Part shown: piece after piece, positions 9,360 to 17,963 of the stretch
How the letters are laid out: each line of letters starts with the position of its first letter
Position numbering within the stretch: the stretch's first letter is position 1
Assembly: GCF_002849655.1 (NCBI RefSeq)
Contig: NZ_PDNW01000025.1
Location: 1-41,809, forward strand
Origin: Pollutimonas subterranea
Lineage (GTDB): Bacteria > Pseudomonadota > Gammaproteobacteria > Burkholderiales > Burkholderiaceae_B
Length of the DNA: 41,809 nucleotides
Direction: 5' to 3'
Notes under the pieces: generated by a model
Databases searched by the model: none
Told to the model about the DNA's origin: nothing
The model's input: the letters and a program-made list of their open reading frames with translations, nothing else
Position numbers and translations under genes: made by a program

Positions 9360-10766
9360 ATGAACATAGCGATAATCGGCACAGGTTATGTAGGCCTGGT
9401 TACCGGCGCATGCCTTGCGGAATCAGGAAACAGCGTCATATGTATCGACAACGATGAACAGAAAATCGCCGGACTCCGCGCCGGCACTGTGCCGTTTCAT
9501 GAACCGCTGCTCGATGCGGTTGTCCTGCAGGCCGGCAGACAAGGGAATCTTCAGTTCACAACGCGCCTGGACGAAGGCACACGTCTCGCAGACATCGTAT
9601 TTCTGGCGCTGGGCACGCCGACAGGCAGCGACGGCAATGCCGACATCGGTCCTTTGCTGCAATGTGCACATGAGCTTGCAGAAATCCTTGATCATGATTG
9701 TCTTGTGGTTGTCAAATCGACTGTCCCACCGGGAACTTGTGAAGATATCCAGGCGCTTTTCGATACGATGCTCGGGCGCCGTGCTGCGGGCTGCGCGGTC
9801 AAAGTGGCTTCCAATCCCGAATTCCTTGCCGAGGGCAGCGCCGTCACCGACTTTCGACTACCAGCCCGCATCGTGGTGGGTACATCGGACGACGCCGATG
9901 CGGAAACACTCAAGCAGCTTTATGCACCCTTCGACCCCGACGGCACGCGCCTCATCGAGATGAACCTGCGCTCTGCGGAGTTTGCGAAGTATGCATGCAA
10001 TGCCATGCTGGCGGCGCGCATTTCCTTGATCAACGAGCTTGCCAATATCGCGGGCCCTCTGGGCGCCGATATCGGTCCGGTGTGCCAAGTGTTGAAGTCG
10101 GACCCAAGAATCGGGCCGCGCTATCTGGAACCTGGCGCGGGCTACGGCGGGTCCTGCCTCCCCAAAGACCTGCGGGCGCTTATTCGCATGGCCGGGGACA
10201 AGGGCGAAACGGCGCCCATGCTCCATAGCATCGAAGAAGTGAATCGCCGCCAGGTAGGACTCGTTTTCAATGCGATAGAGAAATATTTCTGGGGACGTTT
10301 CCAAGGACGCTGCGTTGCCGTGTGGGGACTTGCCTTCAAGGCGGGAACAGACGACATTCGAGAGTCGCCCAGCCTGGCGCTGATTCGAGCCCTTCTTGAC
10401 GCCGGCGCGCAGGTACGCGCCTACGATCCCATTGCGGAACCCGCCGTCGAGTCATCATTCACGCATCCCGGCCTGGTCCTTGCGGACAGTGCCGAACAAG
10501 CGTGCCTGGATGCCGACGTGCTCGTCGTGATGACCGAATGGGAGGAGTTCATGACGCCCGATTTCAGGTGGCTGGCGTCCACGCTTCGATCGCCAGCCAT
10601 CTTCGATGCGCGAAATCTTTACCAGGATAAGGATTTGAAGTCCCTGGGCCTTCGTCATTATCAGCCGGGACGAACATTCCCGGCACACTCCATGCTCAAG
10701 ACGGTATGGCCTCAAGCGCCATTATTAAGGGACGATATACCGCAGGCCCGGCAGCAACATGCATGA
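9360..10766 (+). CDS. ugd: UDP-glucose 6-dehydrogenase
   Basis: This 468-residue enzyme oxidises UDP-glucose to UDP-glucuronate with two NAD+, supplying precursors for capsule, exopolysaccharide or lipid A modification. The N-terminal Rossmann motif GTGYVG is at residues 7-12. KSTVPPGT (119-126) and NPEFLAEGSAV (152-162) are typical, and the catalytic cysteine is Cys266 in GYGGSCLPKD. The C-terminal domain carries AFKAGTDDIRESP. The start at 9360 has AGGAG just upstream. No polysaccharide genes sit beside it, so its pathway role here is open. A UDP-N-acetyl-hexosamine dehydrogenase is a less likely alternative. Confidence 0.95.
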   Translation: MNIAIIGTGYVGLVTGACLAESGNSVICIDNDEQKIAGLRAGTVPFHEPLLDAVVLQAGRQGNLQFTTRLDEGTRLADIVFLALGTPTGSDGNADIGPLLQCAHELAEILDHDCLVVVKSTVPPGTCEDIQALFDTMLGRRAAGCAVKVASNPEFLAEGSAVTDFRLPARIVVGTSDDADAETLKQLYAPFDPDGTRLIEMNLRSAEFAKYACNAMLAARISLINELANIAGPLGADIGPVCQVLKSDPRIGPRYLEPGAGYGGSCLPKDLRALIRMAGDKGETAPMLHSIEEVNRRQVGLVFNAIEKYFWGRFQGRCVAVWGLAFKAGTDDIRESPSLALIRALLDAGAQVRAYDPIAEPAVESSFTHPGLVLADSAEQACLDADVLVVMTEWEEFMTPDFRWLASTLRSPAIFDARNLYQDKDLKSLGLRHYQPGRTFPAHSMLKTVWPQAPLLRDDIPQARQQHA

Positions 10767-10835
10767 TCGCGGATAAACAAGAAAAGCATCGCCAGCTTCG
10801 GAAGCTCCGGCGCTCAATAACAATGGGAGCACACC

Positions 10836-11330
10836 ATGGATGTGGAATGGAGTTCACTGTTCGAGTTGACCATCCCGCCGCTGGAAATTATTGTCCGCGG
10901 CAGCTTGGTCTATTGGTTCATTTTCCTGCTTCTGCGCATGGCCGGCAGACGTGACCTGGGTTCCATCGGTATATCGAGCATACTGTTGCTGGTGTTGATG
11001 GCCGACGCGGCCCAGAATGCGATGGCCGCCGAGTACAAATCGGTAGGCGAAGGCATGATTCTCATTGCTACCCTGGTGTTCTGGAGCGTACTGGTCGACC
11101 GGATAAGCTATTTCATTCCCGCGTCCCGGCCGCTGCTTGCGCCGGATCGAATATGCCTGATCAAGGACGGCGTCATGCAAAAGCGCGGGATGCGCAAGGA
11201 GCATGTGACCGAAGATGAGCTGATGTCGGAACTCCGGTTGAAAGGCATCGATGACATTGCCAAAGTCCGGCGTGCATATATCGAGGAAGCGGGTGACATC
11301 AGCGTACTGGCTTATCGGGAGAAATCCTGA
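10836..11330 (+). CDS. DUF421 (YetF-type) membrane protein
   Basis: This 164-residue protein belongs to the DUF421/YetF family. Transmembrane helices run over about residues 15-35, 40-60 and 70-90. They are followed by a small soluble alpha/beta domain with RPLLAPDRICLIKDGV and the family motif RKEHVTEDELMSELR. The ATG at 10836 has GGGAG upstream. YetF-type proteins are stress-associated in Bacillus, but no molecular function is established. The last 32 bases overlap tail-to-tail with the ABC fusion gene on the opposite strand. Confidence 0.9.
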   Translation: MDVEWSSLFELTIPPLEIIVRGSLVYWFIFLLLRMAGRRDLGSIGISSILLLVLMADAAQNAMAAEYKSVGEGMILIATLVFWSVLVDRISYFIPASRPLLAPDRICLIKDGVMQKRGMRKEHVTEDELMSELRLKGIDDIAKVRRAYIEEAGDISVLAYREKS

Positions 11331-14049
11331 CACGTGTCACCGCCAGAATAGTCGCCAGCAATTCCCGGGGGTCCACCGGCTTGCCCACATGCACCTGGAA
11401 TCCCGCCAGCAATGCGCGCAAACGATCTTCCCTTTCGCTATAGCCGGACAGCGCAATTGCCGGCAACCGTTCCGCCAGGGATGAACCACGTTGCGCCTCG
11501 AGCTTGCGTATGTCGGTAATCACTTGGTATCCGTCCGGTTCGCCCAGGGATATATCGCATACCAATACATCGGGCCATAGTGGCCGCGCACTTTCGTGCA
11601 ATCGCGACAACAGGGAGACGCCGGAATCGAATAGTTCGGCCTGCGCTCCGTGATCTTCAAGGACAGCCGCCAGCAGCTCCCTGGCCTCCTGTTGGTCATC
11701 GGCAATGAAAATACGGATTCCTTCCAGGACGTGATCCTGCTCCGGCGCAGCCGGCGTCGGCGGCGCCAGCGATGCAACAGCCCGTAGCGGCAAGCGGATG
11801 GAAAACGTCATCCCGGAACCGTCTCTTGCCGGCCTCATGTCAAAACTGCCGCCCATTTGCTCCAGTATCGCGGTCACCTGCAGGGGATCCAGCAAATGCG
11901 CCACCCTCACCAGCTGCACATCATCCACCGTGCTTGGGACCGCATCGGGCGCGGACAAGCGTCCATCGGTCACTGAAATCAGCGCTAATCCTTCCGAACG
12001 CTCCAGCCGCAACTCAAGGCGTCCGCCCGGCGGCGTGAAGCCAATCGCGTTCTCCAGCAGATCGCACACGAGTTGCTGCAAAGCGCTGGGGTCGCCGGTG
12101 ACGCGCATCGTATCCGTACTGATAAGTGGATACAGGACTATGCCTTGCGCTTCACTGGCCGGACGCATCGCGTCCAGTACGCCAGCCACCAAAGTCACCA
12201 GGTTCACCGGCTGGGCGGTCAATCGCGAACCCGATTCATCCAGTTCGCTTTGCTGGCGTTGCAGGCTCCACATCTGGGCGTACAAGCCTTTGGCGCGCAG
12301 CAACTCGCCGTGTGAACCGCGCTCGACAATGCGACCATGGTCCATGACCAGTATCATGTCGGCGGCCACTATCGTTGACAACCTATGGGCAATGATCAGG
12401 GTGCTACGGCCTTGCGCAAGGCGATCAAGCTCCTCCTGGATGGCGCGCTCGGTGCGCGTATCCAGGGCGGACGTCGCTTCGTCGAACACGAGCAGGGGCG
12501 GGTTCTTTAGCACCGCCCTGGCAATGGCGATGCGCTGTCGCTCTCCACCCGAGAGCTTCACCCCACGTTCGCCCACCAGGGTGTCATATTGGGCTGGCAA
12601 GCTTTGGATCAGCTCGTGAATCCGCGCAGCTTTGGCCGCCTCGATGACATCCGCCGGTGTGGCCCCTGCCCTGCCATAGGCGATGTTATAGGCAATCGTA
12701 TTATTGAACAGCGCAGAATCCTGGGGTACCACGCCTATCATCGAGCGCAGGCTTTTATGGCTGACCGACCGGACATCCTGGCCATCCACTTTCACACTGC
12801 CGCCATCGACATCATAGAAATGCAAGAGCAAGCGGGCTAATGTGGATTTGCCCGATCCGCTGCCTCCCACTACTGCAACGGTCGCACCCGGCTCAATGCG
12901 AAAGTCCACCCCATGAAGTATCTGGCGGCCAGGTTCGTACGAAAAGTCGACGTTTGAGAACTCGACGGCGCCACCGCGAAAATGCAGTTCAGGCAGGGCT
13001 TCGGCGGGATCCGATTCCGGCGGATAGCGCAACAGCTCCGACATTCTTTCCGCATTGATCAGCGCTTCACGCGCCTGGCGGAAGCTCAAGCCCAGCGTAT
13101 TCAAGGGCAAGCATACTTGTATGACATAGGCATTGACCAGTATCAGGTCGCCGACAGTCATGTTTGCGTTAACGACTTCTTGACCGGCCAATAACATGAT
13201 CGCCGCAACCCCGAACGCAATAATCCCGCTCTGTCCGACATGCAGGACCGACAAGGCGCGCTGGTTATCGACGCCTATGCCTATCCATCTCTTCATGATG
13301 TCGCGCAGGCGTTGCGATTCGACGTGATCGGCGGCATAGAACTTGACGGTTTCATAATTGAGCAGGCTGTCGACCAAATGCCCATTCGCTGCCGAATCGA
13401 GGTCATTCAACTGCCGCAGGTACAGCGTCCGCCTTTCAGTAAACACCACGGTAAATATCGCGTAAACGACGAACGTGACCAGTACGATGGCGGCAAACCC
13501 GAATCGATAGGCCATCATCATGATGGCGACCACCGAAACGATCTCAATGAGCGTGGGCAATACAGTAAAAAGCGCAGTGCCCAATAAAAAACCGACCCCT
13601 GTCGTTCCCCTTTCGACGTCGCGCGACAGCGCGCCTGCCTGCCGGCCGCCAAGGAACTTTACGCCAAGGCTGTGAAGATGGTCGAACATCCGCACGGTAA
13701 AGTCGGAAACTGCCGTCTGGGTGACGCGCGCAAACGCCAAATCCCGCAACTCCGTGAACAAGCCGGAAGAGAAGCGCAGCAGGGCATAGCCTATCAAGAG
13801 AAAAACCGGCAAGGTCAAGGTTGTAGTGCTTGAATCCAGGACATCGACGATGCGCTTGAGGGCGACCGGCACCAGAACTGCGAACAGCTTTGCCAGGATC
13901 AGCAAGGCCAAGGCCGCCCCCACGCGCCGCCTGAATCGCCACAAGACCCGACCTACGGTCTTGAAAATTTCGCGGCGTGCAAACGTCGAAGCGCCCGTAT
14001 CGCCGATCCCCGGTCGGGTCGATGGCGGACTGTTAACCAAGTCTTCCAT
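11299..14049 (-). CDS. Fusion protein: Atm1-like ABC exporter, histidine-kinase-type ATPase domain, response-regulator receiver
   Basis: This 916-residue protein joins three modules. Residues 35-335 form a six-helix type I ABC exporter membrane domain resembling Atm1/HMT1 transporters (NYETVKFYAADHVE at 231-244). Residues 360-600 are the nucleotide-binding domain: Walker A GGSGSGKST (395-403), signature LSGGE (499-503), Walker B ending D523-E524, and H-loop His555. Residues 615-757 resemble a HATPase_c domain, with the N-box DLLENAIGFTPPGG (Asn667); there is no H-box, and the G1 box is degenerate (VTDGR). Residues 777-905 are a receiver domain with acidic pair D784/D785, phospho-acceptor D832, Ser868 and Lys890. 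I took the ATG at 14047-14049 (GAGGA upstream). It is the last gene of a three-gene operon after a BrkB-like gene. The ABC portion would be active by motif; regulation of transport by phosphorylation of the receiver is inference. Confidence 0.93.
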   Translation of the reverse strand: MEDLVNSPPSTRPGIGDTGASTFARREIFKTVGRVLWRFRRRVGAALALLILAKLFAVLVPVALKRIVDVLDSSTTTLTLPVFLLIGYALLRFSSGLFTELRDLAFARVTQTAVSDFTVRMFDHLHSLGVKFLGGRQAGALSRDVERGTTGVGFLLGTALFTVLPTLIEIVSVVAIMMMAYRFGFAAIVLVTFVVYAIFTVVFTERRTLYLRQLNDLDSAANGHLVDSLLNYETVKFYAADHVESQRLRDIMKRWIGIGVDNQRALSVLHVGQSGIIAFGVAAIMLLAGQEVVNANMTVGDLILVNAYVIQVCLPLNTLGLSFRQAREALINAERMSELLRYPPESDPAEALPELHFRGGAVEFSNVDFSYEPGRQILHGVDFRIEPGATVAVVGGSGSGKSTLARLLLHFYDVDGGSVKVDGQDVRSVSHKSLRSMIGVVPQDSALFNNTIAYNIAYGRAGATPADVIEAAKAARIHELIQSLPAQYDTLVGERGVKLSGGERQRIAIARAVLKNPPLLVFDEATSALDTRTERAIQEELDRLAQGRSTLIIAHRLSTIVAADMILVMDHGRIVERGSHGELLRAKGLYAQMWSLQRQQSELDESGSRLTAQPVNLVTLVAGVLDAMRPASEAQGIVLYPLISTDTMRVTGDPSALQQLVCDLLENAIGFTPPGGRLELRLERSEGLALISVTDGRLSAPDAVPSTVDDVQLVRVAHLLDPLQVTAILEQMGGSFDMRPARDGSGMTFSIRLPLRAVASLAPPTPAAPEQDHVLEGIRIFIADDQQEARELLAAVLEDHGAQAELFDSGVSLLSRLHESARPLWPDVLVCDISLGEPDGYQVITDIRKLEAQRGSSLAERLPAIALSGYSEREDRLRALLAGFQVHVGKPVDPRELLATILAVTRVRISPDKPVR

Positions 14050-14070
14050 GACAATCCTCAAGCATTGAAT

Positions 14071-14961
14071 TTACGGCGGCATCATATCGGCGCCCTTCTC
14101 TGCTTTCTTCTCAACGGTTACGCGCGATCCGTGCCGACGCGCGTAGATCCAGGTGAACTCGGCGCCCAGCAGAAATACCTGGGCGGCGTAGTACACCCAG
14201 ATCAGCAGGATAACCAGGGAGCCTGCCGCCGTCAGCGAGGAAATGGTCGAGCTTTTACCCACATACAGGGCAATGAGAGTCTTACCGACTTCGAAAAGGA
14301 TGGCGGTCACCAATGCGCCCACCCATACATCGCGCCAGGCTATCTTTGCCTGCGGCATGAATTTATAGATCATGGCAAAGAGCACAGTAGCGATGCCCAG
14401 TGAAACGACCGCGTTGATGACCTGCAGCAGTAGCTCCCACCCAGGGAACAATCCAGTGGTCCACTGGCCAAACGCCGCCAGAGCGGCGCTGAGAATCAGG
14501 GATACGATCAGCAGGAACGCCAAGCCCAGAACAAGGCCGAAAGAAAGCAGGCGCGCGCGCAGGGTCGCCAATATGCCGGACTTGGCCGTCGCCGGTACCT
14601 CCCAAATACGATCCAGCGCGCTTTGCAATTCGGCGAATACGGTAGTTGAACCTACGACCAGCACTATCACGCTGAAGAGCGTGGCGGTAATGCCTTGCGC
14701 CGGTTTATCGGCGCTCTCGATCAGATTCTGCACACCCGATGCGCTGTCAGGTCCGACCATGCCTCCGATCTGGCGGACGATTTCCCCGCGTACCGCATCT
14801 TCACCCCAGACAAAGCCGGCGACCGCAATGACTATGACCAGCAAAGGCGCAATCGAAAAAGTCGTATAGAAAGCAATGGCCGCACCCATGCTCGGGGCAC
14901 CATCCTCCAGCCAGGCTGTCACGGACTCTTTGCCTAAATGAAAGAATTCCTTTACACGCAT
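14071..14961 (-). CDS. YihY/BrkB-family inner-membrane protein
   Basis: This 296-residue protein matches the YihY/BrkB family, named after Bordetella pertussis BrkB and historically misannotated as ribonuclease BN. It has about six transmembrane helices, starting with GAAIAFYTTFSIAPLLVIVIAV, the family hallmark, followed by the conserved FAELQSALDRIWEVP. Towards the C-terminus come YKFMPQAKIAWRDVW and the last two helices. The ATG at 14959-14961 has AGGAG upstream. The stop lies 21 bases before the ABC fusion and the start 28 bases after the GlcG-like gene, so the three genes probably form one operon. The transported substrate is unknown. Confidence 0.94.
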   Translation of the reverse strand: MRVKEFFHLGKESVTAWLEDGAPSMGAAIAFYTTFSIAPLLVIVIAVAGFVWGEDAVRGEIVRQIGGMVGPDSASGVQNLIESADKPAQGITATLFSVIVLVVGSTTVFAELQSALDRIWEVPATAKSGILATLRARLLSFGLVLGLAFLLIVSLILSAALAAFGQWTTGLFPGWELLLQVINAVVSLGIATVLFAMIYKFMPQAKIAWRDVWVGALVTAILFEVGKTLIALYVGKSSTISSLTAAGSLVILLIWVYYAAQVFLLGAEFTWIYARRHGSRVTVEKKAEKGADMMPP

Positions 14962-14989
14962 CGTGCAGCTCCTGGTAGCGCGTTTGCCA

Positions 14990-15499
14990 TCATGGGTTGC
15001 TCAGATCAGGCGCATCCCGGCGCTCCAAAGCGCGCGCCTTGGAGACGGCTTTCAGGCAATGAGCGACAGTCGCGGCAAACGCTTCGTCATACCACGGATT
15101 GGCGCCGCTGACGCCCACGACGATGCCGTCAATGTGCACACCGCCCCAGATCCCGCAGTCGCCTTTGTGCAAAAGATGCGGCAGGACATGGCGCACGGTA
15201 TGGCCATCGCGACCCGTGCGCCAGCAAACCTTCGCCTTGTCACGAGCAAAGCGGGCATAATCGGCATCCCATTTGGCCCGGTCACCGATGGCATGTTCAT
15301 AGAGGATCGCATCGTCGAATTCGCTGGTCGATGGGTCGAGCCCGGGGTCCATGATTACGATGTAAAGGAAACCGCTATCCCCGACAGCGGCATTTCGTAT
15401 GCCCTGCTCGAGCATTGGAAGGGCAAGGTTTACGGCCTGCCTGGCCGCATCCCGGTCCGCAAAATGACTGCCTGGAGCTGGCTGCCGCTCTGTATTCAT
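14990..15499 (-). CDS. GlcG/HbpS-like (DUF336-type) protein
   Basis: This 169-residue soluble protein resembles the GlcG/HbpS family in its C-terminal half: the segment GIWGGVHIDGIVVGVSGANPWYDEAFA (about 110-136) follows the family pattern in which a glycine-rich strand pair precedes a D-E helix, and the N-terminal LALPMLEQGI helix also fits. Family members include haem-binding HbpS and the glycolate-operon protein GlcG of unknown role. I chose ATG 15499 because AAGGAG and GAGG lie upstream; a longer frame from 15559 is less likely. It heads the operon with the BrkB-like and ABC fusion genes. A reading frame of similar length on the plus strand covers the same DNA but has no recognisable features. 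Family assignment is moderate. Confidence 0.6.
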   Translation of the reverse strand: MNTERQPAPGSHFADRDAARQAVNLALPMLEQGIRNAAVGDSGFLYIVIMDPGLDPSTSEFDDAILYEHAIGDRAKWDADYARFARDKAKVCWRTGRDGHTVRHVLPHLLHKGDCGIWGGVHIDGIVVGVSGANPWYDEAFAATVAHCLKAVSKARALERRDAPDLSNP

Positions 15500-15623
15500 C
15501 AACCTCGCTCTCCTTTCGCCGTTTGATTTCGGCACTGGCTGCAGCACAGCAAGCCGCATGCCGAGTCCGACGCGCAGAAAGGAAAGCTACACAAATTCAT
15601 CGCTATCGTGTTCAATATGCTCC

Positions 15624-16913
15624 ATGCATCCCGACACAGCCTCCCCGCGCCAGAACGATAATGCCGAAACGCCCTATGCCTGGGTCCGACTGATCGTGTC
15701 TCTTCTACTCATGACCATCGGCGGATCGGGCATGTACTCGGTCACTGTCGTGCTGCCGCAGATCCAGGCCGAATTCGATGTGAGCCGCGCCGACGCGTCA
15801 CTGCCGTATACGCTCACGATGGTGGGCTTTGGACTGGGCGGTATCCTGATGGGCCGGCTTTCGGACCGGTTCGGCGTGGTTACTCCAATCGTTATCGGCA
15901 CCTTGGGACTGAGCTTCGGCTTTGTGATGGCCGGCCTATCGACCAGCCTTTGGCAATTCGTGCTGGTGCAAGGACTGTTTATTGGACTGCTGGGCACGGC
16001 GGCCACCTTTGCACCCTTGGTGGCCGATACCTCACAGTGGTTCACCAAGCGTCGCGGGATCGCCATCGCCATATGCATGAGCGGCAACTATCTGGCCGGC
16101 GCCGTCTGGCCTCCCATAATGCAATATTTCATCGATACGTCGGGATGGCGCTATACCTATATTGGTATCGGTGTATTTTGCCTGGCATCCATGCTGCCTC
16201 TAGCCCTGGTGTATCGCAGGCGCCCTTCTTCTGTGACCGCCGCAACCACTCCAGGTCCGGGCAAGAATGCACGGTTCGCGATAGAAGCGGCCCGTTCGGA
16301 TCCCAACCGGCCTCTCGGGTTCAGTCCGACGGCCTTGCAAGGTCTGCTGTGCGTCGCCGGCGTCGCCTGTTGCGTTGCAATGGCAATGCCGCAAGTGCAT
16401 ATCGTCGCTTACTGTGGCGACTTGGGCTTCGGTGCGGCGCGTGGTGCCGAGATGCTGGCCCTCATGCTGGGCTTGGGAATCGTCAGCCGACTTGTTTCCG
16501 GATGGCTGTCCGACCACATAGGGGGACTGCGCACCTTGCTGCTCGGTTCGCTGCTGCAAGGTGTCGCGCTCATCATGTTCCTGAACAACAACGGATTAGT
16601 TTCGTTGTACGTCATCTCGGCGCTATTTGGCTTGTTCCAGGGCGGAATCGTCCCTTCCTATGCCTTGATCGTGCGTGAATACTTCACGCCAAAAGAAGCA
16701 GGCGCCCGCGTGGGCACCGTGCTTATGGCGACGTTGTTCGGGATGGCGCTGGGCGGATGGATGTCTGGCGCCATTTACGATCTTACCGGTTCTTATCAGG
16801 CGGCCTTCGTCAACGGCATCGTATGGAACCTGGTTAACCTAAGCATTGTCGGTTTTCTGTTGTACCGTGCAAAGCGCGGCGCTGGTGTCATCAACTTGCC
16901 GGTCCGCGCATAG
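15624..16913 (+). CDS. Major facilitator superfamily transporter
   Basis: This protein of about 429 residues has the twelve-helix layout of the major facilitator superfamily. Helix 1 begins WVRLIVSLLLMTIGGSGMYSV. The loop 2-3 motif GRLSDRFGV is a clear MFS motif A, and its second copy is GWLSDHIGGLRTLLLG in the C-terminal half. The overall pattern resembles oxalate/formate-antiporter-like and monocarboxylate carriers. I took ATG 15624; an upstream start at 15558 is possible and neither has a strong Shine-Dalgarno. The stop faces the stop of the LysR gene 19 bases away. Substrate unknown; the neighbourhood (tartrate/malate dehydrogenase, Bug receptor) weakly suggests an organic acid. Confidence 0.9.
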   Translation: MHPDTASPRQNDNAETPYAWVRLIVSLLLMTIGGSGMYSVTVVLPQIQAEFDVSRADASLPYTLTMVGFGLGGILMGRLSDRFGVVTPIVIGTLGLSFGFVMAGLSTSLWQFVLVQGLFIGLLGTAATFAPLVADTSQWFTKRRGIAIAICMSGNYLAGAVWPPIMQYFIDTSGWRYTYIGIGVFCLASMLPLALVYRRRPSSVTAATTPGPGKNARFAIEAARSDPNRPLGFSPTALQGLLCVAGVACCVAMAMPQVHIVAYCGDLGFGAARGAEMLALMLGLGIVSRLVSGWLSDHIGGLRTLLLGSLLQGVALIMFLNNNGLVSLYVISALFGLFQGGIVPSYALIVREYFTPKEAGARVGTVLMATLFGMALGGWMSGAIYDLTGSYQAAFVNGIVWNLVNLSIVGFLLYRAKRGAGVINLPVRA

Positions 16914-16932
16914 GCCCTTGCTTTGGCCCATG

Positions 16933-17841
16933 TCAGCGCTCGAAAGATTGCGCCATGAAATCCACGAAAGCGCGCACGCGCGCGGAATGCTGACGGCCCT
17001 GCGGGTATATCGCATAGATGTCGGCGTCGGGGGTTTGATAATCAGTCAGCACTTGCACCAGTCGTCCGCTGTTCAAATAGCGCGAAATATCCCATTCCGC
17101 GCGCATCAATATTCCATGGCCGTCCAGCGCCCAATTGACAGCGGCTTCTCCGTCATTGGTTCGTAGTGTGCCGTGAACACGGACCGTCTCGGTCTTGCGC
17201 GACGTTCCCACACCCGTAGTCAGCCGCCAGACTCCGTAGGCTTCATCGCCCTGCTGTATGCCTATGCAATTATGCTTGGAGAGGTCTGCAGGAGTGCATG
17301 GCGATCCATGCTTTGCCAGATAAGCTTGCGAAGCACACAGCAGGCGGCGGTTCGCGGTCAGGCGCCTTGCAATGACCCGGGCCTCGGGCGGCTCGCCGAA
17401 CCGGATGCCCACATCGAAGGCATCGTCACTGAATGCCGGCGGATCGACCGACAGCTGGAGCTGCACTTCGATTTCGGGGTATTCGCGCATGAATCGTGAA
17501 ATGGCCGGTGCCACGTACCGGCGGCCGAAGCCCGGTGTCGCATTCACTCGCAACAAGCCCCGGGGCGCCGCCCGGGACCCCGCCAGCGATTGCTCCATGT
17601 CGTCAATCTCGGCCAGTATGCGCCGTGCACGAAGCAGGTATAGCTCGCCCTCGGGTGTCAAATGCATCCGACGGGTGGTTCGCGTGACTAGGGAGACACC
17701 CAGACGAGCCTCCATCTGCGCCAGTCGTTTACTGACGGCAGGCGTGGTGATTCCGAGCTTGCGCGCCGCCGCACTAAGCGCCCCGCAGGAAGCCAATATC
17801 GAGAAGAAAGCCAGTTCTGAAGGATGGATGGTTGAACTCAT
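16933..17841 (-). CDS. LysR-family regulator, divergent from tartrate/malate dehydrogenase gene
   Basis: This 302-residue LysR regulator has a typical N-terminal helix-turn-helix (FFSILASCGALSAAARKLGITTPAVSKRLAQME) and effector domain (about 90-295). RTTRRMHLTPEGELYL places it in the DmlR-like subgroup, whose Escherichia coli member regulates D-malate utilisation. It is divergent from a tartrate/D-malate dehydrogenase gene, with a perfect inverted repeat between them, so local control of that operon by a dicarboxylate inducer is a sensible inference. The length is normal and the ATG is at 17839-17841. Confidence 0.93.
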   Translation of the reverse strand: MSSTIHPSELAFFSILASCGALSAAARKLGITTPAVSKRLAQMEARLGVSLVTRTTRRMHLTPEGELYLLRARRILAEIDDMEQSLAGSRAAPRGLLRVNATPGFGRRYVAPAISRFMREYPEIEVQLQLSVDPPAFSDDAFDVGIRFGEPPEARVIARRLTANRRLLCASQAYLAKHGSPCTPADLSKHNCIGIQQGDEAYGVWRLTTGVGTSRKTETVRVHGTLRTNDGEAAVNWALDGHGILMRAEWDISRYLNSGRLVQVLTDYQTPDADIYAIYPQGRQHSARVRAFVDFMAQSFER

Positions 17842-17861
17842 AGTTTTTTGCTTGCCGCCAT

Positions 17862-17880
17862 TGTTAACTGAAGGTTAACA
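17862..17880. promoter_or_regulatory. Inverted repeat, candidate LysR operator
   Basis: A perfect inverted repeat, TGTTAAC (17862-17868) and GTTAACA (17874-17880), with a 5-base gap, lies in the 122-base gap between the divergent LysR and dehydrogenase genes, 21 bases from the LysR start. Size and location fit a LysR recognition site, but binding is not shown. Confidence 0.55.
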
Positions 17881-17963
17881 GTGGTTTCACCGCAGGTCTC
17901 ATATTTTGCCGTCGTTTGTTCTTATAGTGTTCGATATCACAAAGCATTCCGATGGAGCATTCA

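Noticed and set aside
14050-14061. TTG start for the ABC fusion protein
   Set aside because: The ATG at 14049 has GAGGA at good spacing and gives a normal N-terminus.
14963-15526. 187-residue plus-strand frame over the GlcG-like gene
   Set aside because: No recognisable motifs; the minus-strand frame has a good ribosome site, operon position and GlcG/HbpS-like segments.
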